DNA of 64,000 bases from Caballeronia sp. M1242 (GTDB taxonomy: Bacteria > Pseudomonadota > Gammaproteobacteria > Burkholderiales > Burkholderiaceae): positions 682,001 through 746,000 of the forward strand of contig NZ_CP071129.1 in the NCBI RefSeq assembly GCF_017220215.1, read 5' to 3'. Both the position numbers and the translations under genes were made by a program. The notes beneath the pieces were generated by a model. It made no database searches. It was not told the origin of the DNA and saw only the letters and a program-made list of their open reading frames with translations. This document shows, piece by piece, positions 1 to 7,634 of the stretch (its first letter is position 1; each line of letters begins with the position of its first letter).

Positions 1-112
1 GCAGGTGCAACATGCGCGCGACCGTCGCCAGGTAGTCGGCGGAGTCGTGCCCGGCGTCGTCCCAGACCTGTTGCTGCCGCGGGCGAGCCGGTGCGCTTGC
101 GACCTCGTTCAT
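1..112 (-). CDS. Start of a third type II secretion gene, probably the GspE ATPase (partial)
   Basis: Only the first 37 codons are present. The reading frame opens with ATG at 112 and runs off the left edge. The visible protein begins MNEVASAPARPRQQQ and then has an acidic stretch and a short helix-like segment. No catalytic motif is visible. It lies four bases after the gspF stop, so it is almost certainly translated in the same operon. Type II secretion clusters with gspG followed by gspF commonly continue with the assembly ATPase, which is the reason for the GspE suggestion. That is inference from position; another secretion component is possible. Confidence 0.45.
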   Translation of the reverse strand, partial: MNEVASAPARPRQQQVWDDAGHDSADYLATVARMLHL

Positions 113-116
113 GATG

Positions 117-1322
117 TCACCCCACGGCGCCGGCCAGTTGGAAGATCGGCATGTACAGCAAGAAGATGATGGTTCCGACGATGCCGCCCACCGCGAGCAT
201 CAGCACCGGCTCGACCACTCGCATGAGCGTGTCGATGGCGCGGTCCAGTTCCTCGTCGCAGAACTCGGCCGAGCGCGTCACCATGCCGGCGAGTTCGCCG
301 CTCTGTTCGCCTACGCGAATCAGCCGCTCGGCGACGGGCGTCGTCAGGTTCGCGGCGGGCAGCGCGCCGGACAGCGGCTTGCCTGCGCGAATCTCGTCGA
401 GCGCCTGCGACAGTGCGTTTTGCAACTGCGCGGGCAAGACCTGCGCGGCCAGTTCGAGGGACGTCACCATCGACATGCCGCCCGCGAGCAGCAGCCCGAG
501 CGTGCGATAGAAACGCGTGAGGCCGAAGAGGCGCTGATAATCCGAGAGCTTCGGCAGGCTGAAGAGCGCCGACATCAGCCGCTCGCGCACTGCCGCGCTG
601 CGCAGCGAGAGACCCGCGCCGACGATCGCCGCGAAGAGCGCCGCAAGCAGCACGCCGCCGTGCGCTTCCACGAGATTGCCCCACGCGAGCATCAAGCGCA
701 CCGTGAAGGGCATGTCCTTCATTGTCGCGAACACCTGGCTGAACTTGGGGATCACGTAGAAAGCCATGAAGAGGATGATCATGGCGCCCGTTCCGATGAC
801 GATGCACGGATACACCATCGACGACACGACTTTCTTGCGCACGGTGGAGAGCCGCGCGTCGTAGTGGTGATAACGCCTGAGTGCCTCGGCGAGGTGCCCT
901 GTCTGCTCCGCCGATGCGACTGTCGCCACGTAGAGCGGCGGAAAGTGGTCCGGCTGACGTTCGAGCGCGCGTGAGAGCGGCTCGCCTTCGTAAAGCGCAG
1001 CGACGATGCCTTGCAGCACGTTCCGGTTCAGCCCTTCCTTGCTCTTGTCGCGCAGCGTTTCCACTGTTTCGACGAGGCTCAGTCCTGCTTCGAGCAACGC
1101 GATGAGTTCCTGCGTGAAGAGCGCGCGCTCGAACACGGGCTTGCGCAATGAGAAGCCGCGCTTCTTCGCGCCGAGCGGCGTGGCATCGACGAGCGACAGA
1201 CCCATCTCCGCGAGCCGCATGCGCAACTGCGCCTCGTCGTCGGCGTCGAGTTCGAGATCCTGCGGGCCGCTTTCGGTATCCACCCGGGCGCGATATCGCA
1301 TGATGACCGGTGCGCTCGTCAT
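117..1322 (-). CDS. gspF: Type II secretion inner-membrane platform protein GspF
   Basis: The 401-residue protein has the usual GspF length and two T2SSF repeats. The first starts near residue 65 with the family pattern FTQELIALLEAGLSLVETVE. Hydrophobic membrane segments lie near residues 165-190 and 215-240, with another close to the C-terminus. GspF is the polytopic core of the secretion platform and links the ATPase to pseudopilus assembly. The start at MTSAPV is chosen because its ATG overlaps the gspG stop by four bases (ATGA), a sign of translational coupling. A longer upstream frame would read through gspG. The gene order gspG-gspF differs from the usual Burkholderia gspD-E-F-C-G order, so this may be a second secretion system. 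Confidence 0.9.
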   Translation of the reverse strand: MTSAPVIMRYRARVDTESGPQDLELDADDEAQLRMRLAEMGLSLVDATPLGAKKRGFSLRKPVFERALFTQELIALLEAGLSLVETVETLRDKSKEGLNRNVLQGIVAALYEGEPLSRALERQPDHFPPLYVATVASAEQTGHLAEALRRYHHYDARLSTVRKKVVSSMVYPCIVIGTGAMIILFMAFYVIPKFSQVFATMKDMPFTVRLMLAWGNLVEAHGGVLLAALFAAIVGAGLSLRSAAVRERLMSALFSLPKLSDYQRLFGLTRFYRTLGLLLAGGMSMVTSLELAAQVLPAQLQNALSQALDEIRAGKPLSGALPAANLTTPVAERLIRVGEQSGELAGMVTRSAEFCDEELDRAIDTLMRVVEPVLMLAVGGIVGTIIFLLYMPIFQLAGAVG

Positions 1323-1804
1323 TTGTTGACGATATCCGCGTCCTCGCCCGAGCCGCCGGGCTTGCCGTCGGCGCCGTAAGTCATCAGGTCGTAGTCCTTG
1401 CCGCCTTCGCCCGGCGAGCGATAGATGTACGGCTTGCCCCACGGATCGTTTGGAATTGCGCTGCTCATGTAAGGGCCTTCCCAGCCGGTCGCGTTGCCCA
1501 CGTTGGTCATGAGTGCCGCGAGGCCGGCGTCCGTGCCCGGAAAGTGTCCGGTGTCGAGCCGGTAGCGGTCGAGCGCGCTCTCGATGCCTTTCATCTGCGA
1601 GGCGGCCGTCTTGCTGCGAGCCTTGCCCACTTCGCCGAAGAGCTTGGGGCCGACATACCCCGCCAGCAGCGCGATGATGAGCAGCACCACGAGCAGTTCG
1701 AGCAGCGTGAATCCGCGCTGCCGCCAGCCGGTTGCGCGATGCGCGAGCCGCGCGCGCGCACCCGCCGCCGTCGCGCCTGCGATATTGAAAGAAGGTCCGT
1801 GCAT
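1319..1804 (-). CDS. gspG: Type II secretion major pseudopilin GspG
   Basis: The 161-residue protein carries a class III prepilin signal: RGFTLLELLVVLLIIALLAG, with cleavage expected between Gly31 and Phe32 and the conserved Glu at mature position 5 (Glu36). The C-terminal part matches the major pseudopilin, including the DPWGKPY region and a Gly/Asp-rich tail that in the family binds calcium. GspG polymerises into the pseudopilus piston after processing by the prepilin peptidase, which is not in this window. The ATG at 1804 is preferred; an upstream in-frame ATG lies inside the repeat region. The prepilin leader is unusually long at about 31 residues. The gene follows the chitinase on the same strand after 117 bases with no visible terminator. 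Confidence 0.92.
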   Translation of the reverse strand: MHGPSFNIAGATAAGARARLAHRATGWRQRGFTLLELLVVLLIIALLAGYVGPKLFGEVGKARSKTAASQMKGIESALDRYRLDTGHFPGTDAGLAALMTNVGNATGWEGPYMSSAIPNDPWGKPYIYRSPGEGGKDYDLMTYGADGKPGGSGEDADIVNK

Positions 1805-1822
1805 GGCTGCTCCCGGCAGAAT

Positions 1823-1863
1823 TCGATACGGCGCGATGCGTCGCGATACATCGCGATACATCG
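1823..1863. repeat. Helically phased 10-bp repeats between chitinase and gspG
   Basis: Four consecutive 10-bp units, two identical (TCGCGATACA) and two degenerate, sit just upstream of the gspG start. The core TCGCGA is itself palindromic, so the same half-site recurs once per helical turn. This spacing would suit cooperative binding of a regulator on one face of the DNA. No regulator is identified. Confidence 0.55.
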
Positions 1864-1921
1864 TCGCAATACGCGCGGCCGCCGCGTCAGTGCGTGCGAG
1901 ACGCGCGCTTTCCGCGACGAA

Positions 1922-4000
1922 TCACTTCAGTCCGTCGCTCATGATCTTCAGCAACTCAGCGTTGGGTCCGTCGCCGTCCAGTTCCCAGGCGAAGGAGCCG
2001 CGCAGGCTTTGCGCCTTGACGTAGTCCATCTTCAGCCGCACGGCAGTCGGCGAGTCGTAGGACCACCAGTTGTTGCCGTCGAACTTGTAGGACGTCTTCG
2101 CGACCGGGTGCTCGTAGAGTGTGCCCGCCGCGCTCTTCAGAATGCGGTAGTCCTGAATGCCTTCCTCGTACTTTCCCGGCGCGGGTTTCGTCGCCTTCTG
2201 ATACAGACCGTTGCCGGACGGTCCCGCGCTCACGCCCGACCAGCCGCGTCCGTAGAACGGGATACCGACGACGATCTTCGTGGTCGGCACGCCCGCGTTG
2301 AGCAGATTCTTCACTGCACCGTCGACGTTGTAGGTCGGCGCGTATTGGCCGGCTTTGTAGCTCGGGCTGTCCGGATCGCCATAGAGCGGCGCCTGAAAGT
2401 CCGTCGGGCCGTTCGCTTCCCAGCCGCCGTGGAAGTCGTAGGACATGATGTTGATCCAGTCGAGCGACTTGCTGTACTCGCCGGGTTCGGTCATCGCGAT
2501 CTTGTCGCCGCCCGCGCCGATGGCCACGGTCAGGTAATAGTGCTTGCCGTTCTGCGAGCCGATCGCATCCAGCTGCTTGCGGAATTCGGCGAGCAGGAGC
2601 GTGTAGTTCTTCTTGTCGTTCGGATCGACGATGTTGTAGGGCTGGCCACCGCCGCCGGGGAATTCCCAGTCGATGTCGATGCCGTCGAACACGTTCGCGC
2701 CGATGCCTTCGCCGCCCGCGTTGGAGCCGGCATCGAACGGCAGATTGCCCTTGATGTAGACATCGATGCACGAGGCGACGAGTTGCTTGCGCATCGCATC
2801 GGTCGATGCCGCCTTGCCGAACCACTTCGACCACGTCCAGCCGCCGATCGAGATGATGACTTTCAAGTTGGGGTATTTGGCCTTTAACTGTTTCAGCTGG
2901 TTAAAGTTGCCCTTGAGCGGCCCCGCCTTGCCGCTGCCGTAGCGCGGATCGTTTTGCGGGAAGTCCCAGGCATCGGACTGGCCGCTGACGGCTTCGTTGG
3001 CGGAGAAGCCTTTCTGATAGTCGGCCCATGCATCGCCGCCGGTACCTGCATCCGGCGCGCTCGGATTCGACGCGCCGGGTTCTGCCTTGTTGACGATTCC
3101 GCACTCGAAACCGCCGTTCTTCTGATAGATGTTGCCGAACGCGTAGTTGATGAACGTGAGCAGTTTCGCGGAGCCGGACGCGTCGACGTCCCTCACCTTG
3201 TAATTGCGGTCGTAGATGCCCCACTGCGCGAAGTACGCACCGATTTCACGGCCGCCGACAGGGGCGGGAGCGGGGGCCGGAGTTGGTGTCGGCGTTGGGG
3301 TTGGTGTCGGTGTTGGTGTTGGTGCTGGTGTTGGCGTCGGCGTCGGTGTTGGTGTTGGTGTTGGCGTTGGCGTTGGCGTCGGTGTTGGCGTCGGCGTCGG
3401 CGCTGGTGTCGGTGTTGGTGTTGGTGTTGGCGTTGGGGTTGGCGTCGGTGTTGGCGTTGGTGTTGGCGCTGGCGTCGGCGTCGAACTGCCGGAGCATGCG
3501 CCGATGTCCTGCCACACGCCATATTGCCCCGACTGTGCCGGGTTTTCGCCCTGGGTCCACCACTTGTTTTGATAGTTGCGCCCGTTGTACGTCACACGAC
3601 TGCCCGCGTTCGCATAAACCTGCGATGCCGACCAAGCCGTGAAGCACGCCGTAGGCGTTGGCGCTGGCGTGGGCGTTGGCGCTGGCGTTGGAGAAGGCGT
3701 TGGCGTTGGCGCTGGCGCTGGCGTTGGCGTTGGCGTTGGCGCAGGCGCAGGCGCAGGCGTTCCGCCCGACGTCCCCAGGTCTTTCCACAATGTCGGCGTG
3801 GAAGACGGCGTCCACCCGGCGCCTGCATAAGCCGTGTGTGTTTGCAGCGCCTGATACGTGTGGCCGTTGTATGTGACCGTCGTGCCTGCCGGATAGGTAG
3901 CACCTTCTTGCCACTCGGCAGCTGATGCGGGCCCCGAGTAGGCGACGAGCGCAGACAAGATCAGCGATAAAAGTTTGGATTGCTTAACAAGACGATTCAT
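1922..4000 (-). CDS. Secreted GH18 chitinase with two CBM5/12 chitin-binding modules
   Basis: The 692-residue precursor has a Sec signal peptide (residues 1-27, ending PASA). Two CBM5/12 modules follow at about residues 28-76 and 119-169, each rich in Trp/Tyr with the VTYNG pattern. Pro-Thr/Pro-Ala linkers occupy residues 81-117 and 174-243, and a GH18 barrel spans roughly 247-690. The catalytic signature DGIDIDWE has its acid Glu at residue 442, and the SIGGW strand lies at 380-384. The enzyme hydrolyses beta-1,4-N-acetylglucosamine chains outside the cell. Chitinases are classical type II secretion substrates, and the adjacent gspG-gspF genes fit that. The start is the ATG at 4000 preceding the lysine-containing signal peptide. 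Chitinase activity is secure from the motif; the exact subfamily is not. Confidence 0.95.
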   Translation of the reverse strand: MNRLVKQSKLLSLILSALVAYSGPASAAEWQEGATYPAGTTVTYNGHTYQALQTHTAYAGAGWTPSSTPTLWKDLGTSGGTPAPAPAPTPTPTPAPAPTPTPSPTPAPTPTPAPTPTACFTAWSASQVYANAGSRVTYNGRNYQNKWWTQGENPAQSGQYGVWQDIGACSGSSTPTPAPTPTPTPTPTPTPTPTPTPTPAPTPTPTPTPTPTPTPTPTPTPTPTPAPTPTPTPTPTPTPTPAPAPAPVGGREIGAYFAQWGIYDRNYKVRDVDASGSAKLLTFINYAFGNIYQKNGGFECGIVNKAEPGASNPSAPDAGTGGDAWADYQKGFSANEAVSGQSDAWDFPQNDPRYGSGKAGPLKGNFNQLKQLKAKYPNLKVIISIGGWTWSKWFGKAASTDAMRKQLVASCIDVYIKGNLPFDAGSNAGGEGIGANVFDGIDIDWEFPGGGGQPYNIVDPNDKKNYTLLLAEFRKQLDAIGSQNGKHYYLTVAIGAGGDKIAMTEPGEYSKSLDWINIMSYDFHGGWEANGPTDFQAPLYGDPDSPSYKAGQYAPTYNVDGAVKNLLNAGVPTTKIVVGIPFYGRGWSGVSAGPSGNGLYQKATKPAPGKYEEGIQDYRILKSAAGTLYEHPVAKTSYKFDGNNWWSYDSPTAVRLKMDYVKAQSLRGSFAWELDGDGPNAELLKIMSDGLK
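3272..3481. repeat. Pro-Thr linker-coding low-complexity repeat (second linker of the chitinase)
   Basis: About 210 bases made almost entirely of alternating Pro and Thr/Ala codons. The linker joins the second chitin-binding module to the catalytic domain. Such arrays are prone to length change by slippage. Open frames in this stretch on other strands are shadows. Confidence 0.9.
3650..3760. repeat. Pro-Thr/Pro-Ala linker-coding repeat (first linker of the chitinase)
   Basis: About 110 bases of repeated Pro-Thr and Pro-Ala codons between the two chitin-binding modules. It is similar in sequence to the longer linker repeat downstream, so recombination between them could delete the second binding module. 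Confidence 0.88.
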
Positions 4001-4344
4001 GGAACGCCCCTGCCACTTTATTCTGCGTTGTTCGTTTCGATCTTCGAGTTAGCCGTGGTGTTCGACTTGATATGCGGATCGCCGGCGCAAGATCGTGCGA
4101 TGTATTGATAGCCGAACGACCTACGCTAAGCAAGTTTCAAAAGAAGAACAGGCATCGCTGGAATTCGAATCCAAGCGTCGACGCGCCACGTACCGCGCAT
4201 CCGTTTATCGATTCGATCTTATGGCGAAGGCGCAGGTTGGCGGATTCGGAACACGTCGATATACACGTGAATGCAATCGCACAACGAACCTGCGAAACGC
4301 AATCGCGCGCATGGCAAGGCGCGCTCGGTTGCGCGAATGCCGCC
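4001..4344. other. Intergenic region upstream of the chitinase
   Basis: No credible gene. It must contain the chitinase promoter on the minus strand, and it ends at the argH terminator. It is less GC-rich than its surroundings. Short open frames here lack ribosome binding sites and family features. No clear operator was recognised. Confidence 0.5.
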
Positions 4345-4370
4345 AAAAAAAGACCCGCGTTGCGCGGGTC
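4345..4370 (-). terminator. Rho-independent terminator of argH
   Basis: A perfect 8-bp stem, GACCCGCG/CGCGGGTC, with a three-base loop. On the minus strand it is followed by seven T residues. It lies 33 bases past the argH stop. Confidence 0.88.
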
Positions 4371-4403
4371 ATGTCACTTCCGATGCGTGGTAGATGACGG
4401 CGT

Positions 4404-5807
4404 TCAGAGCCCCTCGCGTGCCGCCTTGGCCGCCGCGCGCACCTGATCCGGCGCGGTGCCGCCCGGATGATTGCGGCTCGCGACCGAGCCTTCGAGCGTC
4501 AGATAGTCGAACACGTCCTCGCCGATGAGATGCGCGACGTTCGGCAGTTCGATGCGCATCGCGTCGAGCGAGAGGTCCGCGATATCGCAGCCGCGCTCGT
4601 CACAGATGCGCACCGCGTGCGCCACCGCTTCGTGCGCATCGCGAAAGGGCAGGCCGCGCTTCACGAGATAGTCCGCGAGATCGGTGGCGGTTGCGAAGCC
4701 TTGCAGGGCGGCGGCGCGCATGGCCTGCGGCTTCACCGTGATGCCCGCGGCCATTTCCGCGAAGATGCGAAGCGTATCGGCGACCGTATCGACCGTGTCG
4801 AACAGCGGTTCCTTGTCTTCCTGATTGTCCTTGTTGTACGCGAGCGGCTGACCCTTCATCAGCGTGAGCAGCGCCATCAGATGCCCGTTCACCCGGCCCG
4901 TCTTGCCGCGCGCGAGTTCCGGCACGTCCGGGTTCTTCTTCTGCGGCATGATGGACGAACCGGTGCAGAAGCGGTCCGCCAGATCGATGAAGCCGACGCG
5001 CGGGCTCATCCACAGCACCAGTTCCTCGGAGAAGCGCGAGACGTGCGTCATGATGAGCGCGGCCGCGGCCGTGAATTCGATCGCGAAATCGCGGTCGGAT
5101 ACCGCATCGAGCGAATTGGCGCAGATGCCGTCGAAGCCGAGCGAGGCCGCCACCGCGTGACGGTCGATCGGATAGCTCGTGCCCGCGAGCGCCGCCGCGC
5201 CGAGCGGCAGCCGGTTCACGCGACGGCGGCAGTCGCGCATGCGCTCGGCATCGCGCGTGAACATTTCGACGTAGGCGAGAAGGTGATGCCCGAACGTCAC
5301 CGGCTGCGCCACTTGCAGATGCGTGAAGCCGGGCATGATGGTGTCCGCGTGCTTCTCCGCCATGTCGATGAGCGCGAGGCGCAGGTCCTTCAGCAACTCG
5401 CCGATGCGGTCGATCTCGCCGCGCAGCCACAGGCGGATATCGGTCGCGACCTGATCGTTGCGCGAGCGGCCGGTGTGCAGCCGCTTGCCCGCATCGCCGA
5501 TCAGCGCGGTGAGCCGCGCCTCGATGTTCAGGTGCACGTCCTCAAGGTCCAGCTTCCATTCGAACTCGCCGCGTTCGATTTCGCCCTTGATCTGCGCCAT
5601 GCCGCGCTCGATGGCCGCGAGGTCGTCCGCGCCAATGATCTTCTGCGCCGCGAGCATCGACGCATGCGCGAGCGAGCCTTGAATGTCGACGAGCGCGAGC
5701 CGCTTGTCGAAGAACACCGACGACGTATAGCGTTTGACGAGCTCGGACATCGGCTCGGAGAAGCGAGCCGACCAGGCTTCGCCTTTTTTGTGAAGTTGGG
5801 ACGTCAT
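4404..5807 (-). CDS. argH: Argininosuccinate lyase
   Basis: The 467-residue enzyme splits argininosuccinate into arginine and fumarate in the last step of arginine synthesis. The fumarase/aspartase superfamily signature [11 protein letters not shown] is at residues 283-293 and includes the catalytic serine region. The substrate-binding HTGRSRNDQ segment is at 111-119 and the THLQ histidine at 162-165. The length is normal. The ATG at 5807 gives the expected N-terminus with the WSARF segment. It lies 54 bases downstream of the regulator gene on the same strand, so some read-through is possible. A strong terminator follows. Confidence 0.97.
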   Translation of the reverse strand: MTSQLHKKGEAWSARFSEPMSELVKRYTSSVFFDKRLALVDIQGSLAHASMLAAQKIIGADDLAAIERGMAQIKGEIERGEFEWKLDLEDVHLNIEARLTALIGDAGKRLHTGRSRNDQVATDIRLWLRGEIDRIGELLKDLRLALIDMAEKHADTIMPGFTHLQVAQPVTFGHHLLAYVEMFTRDAERMRDCRRRVNRLPLGAAALAGTSYPIDRHAVAASLGFDGICANSLDAVSDRDFAIEFTAAAALIMTHVSRFSEELVLWMSPRVGFIDLADRFCTGSSIMPQKKNPDVPELARGKTGRVNGHLMALLTLMKGQPLAYNKDNQEDKEPLFDTVDTVADTLRIFAEMAAGITVKPQAMRAAALQGFATATDLADYLVKRGLPFRDAHEAVAHAVRICDERGCDIADLSLDAMRIELPNVAHLIGEDVFDYLTLEGSVASRNHPGGTAPDQVRAAAKAAREGL

Positions 5808-5861
5808 GGTGTGTTTTCGGCGTTCGAGGCGTCAGAAAGACGAGAATTTTAACATTCGGGG

Positions 5862-6686
5862 CTACGCGTCCCCGACCAGAATCACGAGCTTCAGGTCTTC
5901 GCGATGCGCCGGCTTGAAGGTGATCTGATTGAACACCACGCGCCCGCGCGACGGATGGTCGAACGCGCGCTCGCCGCCTTCGCGCTCGAACACGTCTTGC
6001 GAGGCCCAGTAGCGCGCGAAGGCATCGCTTGCGGCGCTCAGCGCGTCGATCAATGCGCGCGTCGGCGGATCGTTCAGATGGCGGATGGAATCGGCGCGAA
6101 ATTCGGCGGCGAGGCGCCGCGCGCGCGTTTCCCAGTCGACGATGAGCGTTCGCGCCGCCGGCGACGTGAACGTGTAGCTCAAGAGATTGCGGTCGTGCTC
6201 GCCGTCGAGCCAGCCGACGAAAAGGTCCGCCGCCGGCGCGTTCCAGCGCAGCGCGTTCCACTGGCGGTCGAGCACGTAGGCGGGCGCGTCGATCAGGCCG
6301 ACCGTCTGCAACAGCGCGGCGGGCACGTCCTGCGCGGCGGGATCGGGCTCGGCGGGATCGCGCTGCGCGGCGAGTTCGAAGAGATACGCGCGTTCGGCGC
6401 GCGACAGTTGCAGCGCGACGGCGATGCGCGCGAGTGCGTCGGCCGAGGCGGACACCGGCCGGCCCTGCTCGATCCACGTGTACCAGGTCGGGCTCACGCC
6501 GCACAGTTGCGCGACTTCCTCGCGGCGCAGGCCGGGCGTGCGGCGGCGCGGACCCGGCGGCAAGCCGACCGCGAGCGGCGACAGACGCTCGCGATGCGTG
6601 CGGATGAAATCGCCGAGCGCGCGGGCGGGCGTATCAGGGAGCGGTCCGGCGAGCGGTTCGGCGGGCTTGTTTTCGGTTCGGTTCAT
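5862..6686 (-). CDS. XRE-family transcriptional regulator with MmyB-like ligand-binding domain
   Basis: The 274-residue protein has an N-terminal helix-turn-helix at about residues 35-95, including RRTPGLRREEVAQLCGVS, typical of the HTH_31 group. An MmyB-like (MLTR) domain fills the rest, ending with the characteristic FNQITFKP and LKLVILV strands. In this family the C-terminal domain is thought to bind a small, possibly lipid-like ligand. The start at MNRTEN is preferred because longer frames run into the promoter region. The gene diverges from a methyltransferase gene. A perfect 16-bp palindrome lies between them and is the likely operator for autoregulation and control of the neighbour. 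The ligand is unknown. Confidence 0.85.
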   Translation of the reverse strand: MNRTENKPAEPLAGPLPDTPARALGDFIRTHRERLSPLAVGLPPGPRRRTPGLRREEVAQLCGVSPTWYTWIEQGRPVSASADALARIAVALQLSRAERAYLFELAAQRDPAEPDPAAQDVPAALLQTVGLIDAPAYVLDRQWNALRWNAPAADLFVGWLDGEHDRNLLSYTFTSPAARTLIVDWETRARRLAAEFRADSIRHLNDPPTRALIDALSAASDAFARYWASQDVFEREGGERAFDHPSRGRVVFNQITFKPAHREDLKLVILVGDA

Positions 6687-6734
6687 GCGGACTTCGGACG
6701 CAAACGTCGGCGCGCGACGGGTGTTTCGGATACC

Positions 6735-6779
6735 AGGATAACCAGTCAACTTGTACCGGTACAAGGCGGGCTCTATTGT
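6735..6779. promoter_or_regulatory. Divergent promoter region with a 16-bp perfect palindrome
   Basis: CTTGTACCGGTACAAG at 6750-6765 is a perfect palindrome. Its right-hand reading supplies a TTGTAC -35 (6751-6756) followed after 17 bases by TATTGT (6774-6779) for the methyltransferase. Read leftward, the symmetric TTGTAC is followed after 18 bases by TATCCT for the regulator. One protein bound here would cover both -35 elements. Confidence 0.65.
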
Positions 6780-6844
6780 ATCGGCAGGCCGGCGCTGCGA
6801 CGACCGGTATCCGATGCACAACACGTCCACCATGCGGAGTCACG

Positions 6845-7609
6845 ATGAAACACCACGAACAGGTCGCCGACGCGTTCGGCAGCACTGCCGCCGCGTATCT
6901 CACGAGTCAGGTTCACGCGACCGGCGCCGATTTGCAGAACCTCGCCGCGACCTTCGCCGCGACGTGCGGCAACGCGACCGTGCTGGACATGGGCTGCGGC
7001 GCGGGTCACGCGAGCTTCGCGGTCGCGCCGCATGTGAAGCAAGTCGTGGCCTACGACATCGCGCCGCAGATGCTCGCCACCGTCGAAGCCGCCGCGAAAG
7101 AGCGCGGGCTGACGACCATCCGCACGCAGCAGGGCGCGGCCGAAACGCTGCCTTTCGACGACGCCTCGTTTCACTGGGCGATCAGCCGCATGAGCGCGCA
7201 TCACTGGCGCGACGTGCCGAAGGCGCTCGCTGAAGTGCATCGTGTGCTGAAGCCGGGCGGGCGGCTCAAGTTCATCGACATCGCGGGCATCGACGATCCG
7301 CTTTTCGACACGCACATTCAGGCGATCGAAGTGCTGCGCGACGCATCGCATATCCGCGACTATCGCGCGGACGAGTGGATTGCGATGCTCGACGCCGCCG
7401 GCTTCGACGCGCGCGTGACCGAACGCTGGCGCCTTCCGCTGGGATTCGAAGCATGGGTGACGAGAATGCGCACGCCGGCCGAGCGCGTGACGGCGATCAA
7501 GTCGATGTGGACGAGCGCGCCCGAGGAAGTGCGCCAGTACTTCGGCGTGAAAGAAGACTTCTCGTTCGAGCTGGACGCGTTGATGATCGAGGCAAAGCGG
7601 CGCGACTGA
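6845..7609 (+). CDS. Class I SAM-dependent methyltransferase
   Basis: The 254-residue protein has a Rossmann-type methyltransferase fold. Motif I is VLDMGCGAGHASF at about residues 46-58, an acidic residue ends strand 2 (AYDIAP), and the post-I region is AETLPFDDASF. LKPGGRLKFID near residue 140 is the usual motif III. It resembles the UbiE/YafE group, but the substrate cannot be read from sequence. The ATG at 6845 is chosen because the longer frame starts within the promoter. It is transcribed divergently from the XRE/MmyB regulator and is probably its target. It may act in detoxification or small-molecule modification; this is only a contextual guess. Confidence 0.85.
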   Translation: MKHHEQVADAFGSTAAAYLTSQVHATGADLQNLAATFAATCGNATVLDMGCGAGHASFAVAPHVKQVVAYDIAPQMLATVEAAAKERGLTTIRTQQGAAETLPFDDASFHWAISRMSAHHWRDVPKALAEVHRVLKPGGRLKFIDIAGIDDPLFDTHIQAIEVLRDASHIRDYRADEWIAMLDAAGFDARVTERWRLPLGFEAWVTRMRTPAERVTAIKSMWTSAPEEVRQYFGVKEDFSFELDALMIEAKRRD

Positions 7610-7634
7610 AAGCCGCCTTGCCTCGCGGCGACCA

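Noticed and set aside
3193..3925. Gly-Val and Arg-Gln repeat frames in the chitinase linker region
   Set aside because: They are other-frame readings of the Pro-Thr codon repeats.
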